Positions 63,226 to 64,000 of a stretch of DNA of 64,000 nt are shown here, piece by piece. Source of the stretch: Talpa occidentalis. Taxonomy: Eukaryota > Chordata > Mammalia > Eulipotyphla > Talpidae. Position 1 is the stretch's first letter, and every line of letters starts with the position of its first letter. Below the pieces are notes generated by a model. That model was not told where the DNA came from. It ran no database searches and saw nothing but the letters and a program-made list of their open reading frames with translations. The translations under genes were made by a program, and so were the position numbers. The stretch spans positions 110,102,615-110,166,614 of the forward strand of contig NW_023603184.1 of the NCBI RefSeq assembly GCF_014898055.3, written 5' to 3'.

Positions 63226-64000
63226 TTGTTTGGTTTATACTCAGAAACACTCAGAATAAACACTGGTTTATACATGGAAACACTCAGAACAGAAAGTCTC
63301 TTATGGTGGAAATGGAGCACTTCTACTTTGGATTGAAGACTAAAATGAAAAAAAAAAAAAAATCAGTCAGTTTAACTAGCATTAGGCCAAACATTGAAAT
63401 AAGTTGCTTCGTTGAAAGAAAACAGTATTATAAGCAAAATGAAGGAGATACTTTGACTGCTGGAAAAGGTAGATTTCATTGTTTCAGAAGCTGGCATAAC
63501 TTTGCAGAATGAAACGTAAATGGAGTTACAGGAGAAGTAGCTGACTGTGGGAATGTTGGAACTGTCACCCTTCAAGAGACTCTGGACATGTAACCACCAG
63601 GAATTTCATGAAGGGAAATGAATCAACATAAACGAGCGAAATGGTCATGACAAAAAGGACGTAGGTGTTCCAGAAAAGTAATGCTGGCAAGAACAAAAAC
63701 AAAAAGCCTCCAAATTAAAGTAAATCACAGGGATATTTTGCAGCACTGAAAGTGCGAAAGGTAAAAACATTCCTAATGACTAAGATCACTGGAGGGTGTC
63801 AGCATGCAGGTCATTGGTCCTGCATTATCATTCAAGGTGAGAAATGCCTATATTCATTATGATGCACATCCAGAAAACTCAACTCAAACTGGCTTAAGTA
63901 AAAAAAAAAAAAAAAGCATTTTATTGGGACACATACTGATATGGTTGGGGTTCGATCTTGCTTTAGGTATGACTGGATTCAGGACTGAAATGACATAAGC
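63226..64000. other. Intergenic right edge
   Basis: Two A-runs (63348-63361 and 63900-63915). The sequence after the second (TTTTATTGGGACACATACTG) resembles an old mammalian repeat I could not name. No gene. Confidence 0.5.

Noticed and set aside
1..64000. CRISPR array, operon, prophage or bacterial mobile island
   Set aside because: No regular spacers, no bacterial gene organisation; spliced genes and mammalian retroposons throughout.

Overview
This is a 64 kb piece of a placental mammal genome. It is AT-rich, gene-poor and full of fossil transposons. Two minus-strand genes can be recognised, in the order seen in human and other mammals: the first exon of CERKL (coding part 32751-32988) and the complete two-exon gene NEUROD1 (about 46930-50971). 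Almost every other open reading frame is chance or lies inside a repeat.

The most telling hint about the species is a young tRNA-derived SINE of about 250-310 bp, present ten times. It has box A and box B promoter elements, a (AATAAA)n tail and clean 10-16 bp target-site duplications. It is not Alu, B1, the carnivore, ruminant/whale, pig or horse SINE, nor the vesper-bat VES element. From memory it best fits the Rhin-1 type of horseshoe and leaf-nosed bats, so a rhinolophoid bat is my best guess, not a certainty. L1, L2, MIR, MLT1-type LTRs, MER5-like and Tigger-like fossils fill out a standard placental repeat set.

Layout: 1-32750 is the 5' part of CERKL intron 1, with no further exon that I can recognise. 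32500-33210 is the CERKL CpG-island promoter with exon 1. 33210-46925 is intergenic (MER5-like pair, a possible solo LTR, L2 and SINEs, and an unusual local repeat at 37-38.5 kb). 46925-51003 is NEUROD1: 3' UTR with poly(A) signal, one coding exon for 356 residues, a 1576-bp intron, a short non-coding exon 1 with a nine-codon upstream ORF, and a TATA box. 51000-64000 is the NEUROD1 upstream region: an E-box cluster, a possible divergent promoter near 51.7 kb, a second CpG-rich block at 53.4-54.7 kb and candidate enhancers, then repeat-bearing intergenic DNA.

NEUROD1 is a neuronal and islet-cell bHLH activator. CERKL is a ceramide-kinase-like protein needed for photoreceptor survival. They are neighbours on the same strand, and since NEUROD1 also acts in retina, the roughly 14 kb between them could carry shared retinal control elements; that is inference. 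The less ordinary observations are the conserved-looking uORF, a SINE lineage that appears to have captured a 3' flanking tag, an inverted/direct local repeat split by a SINE, and a near-perfect 59-bp direct repeat 979 bp apart.
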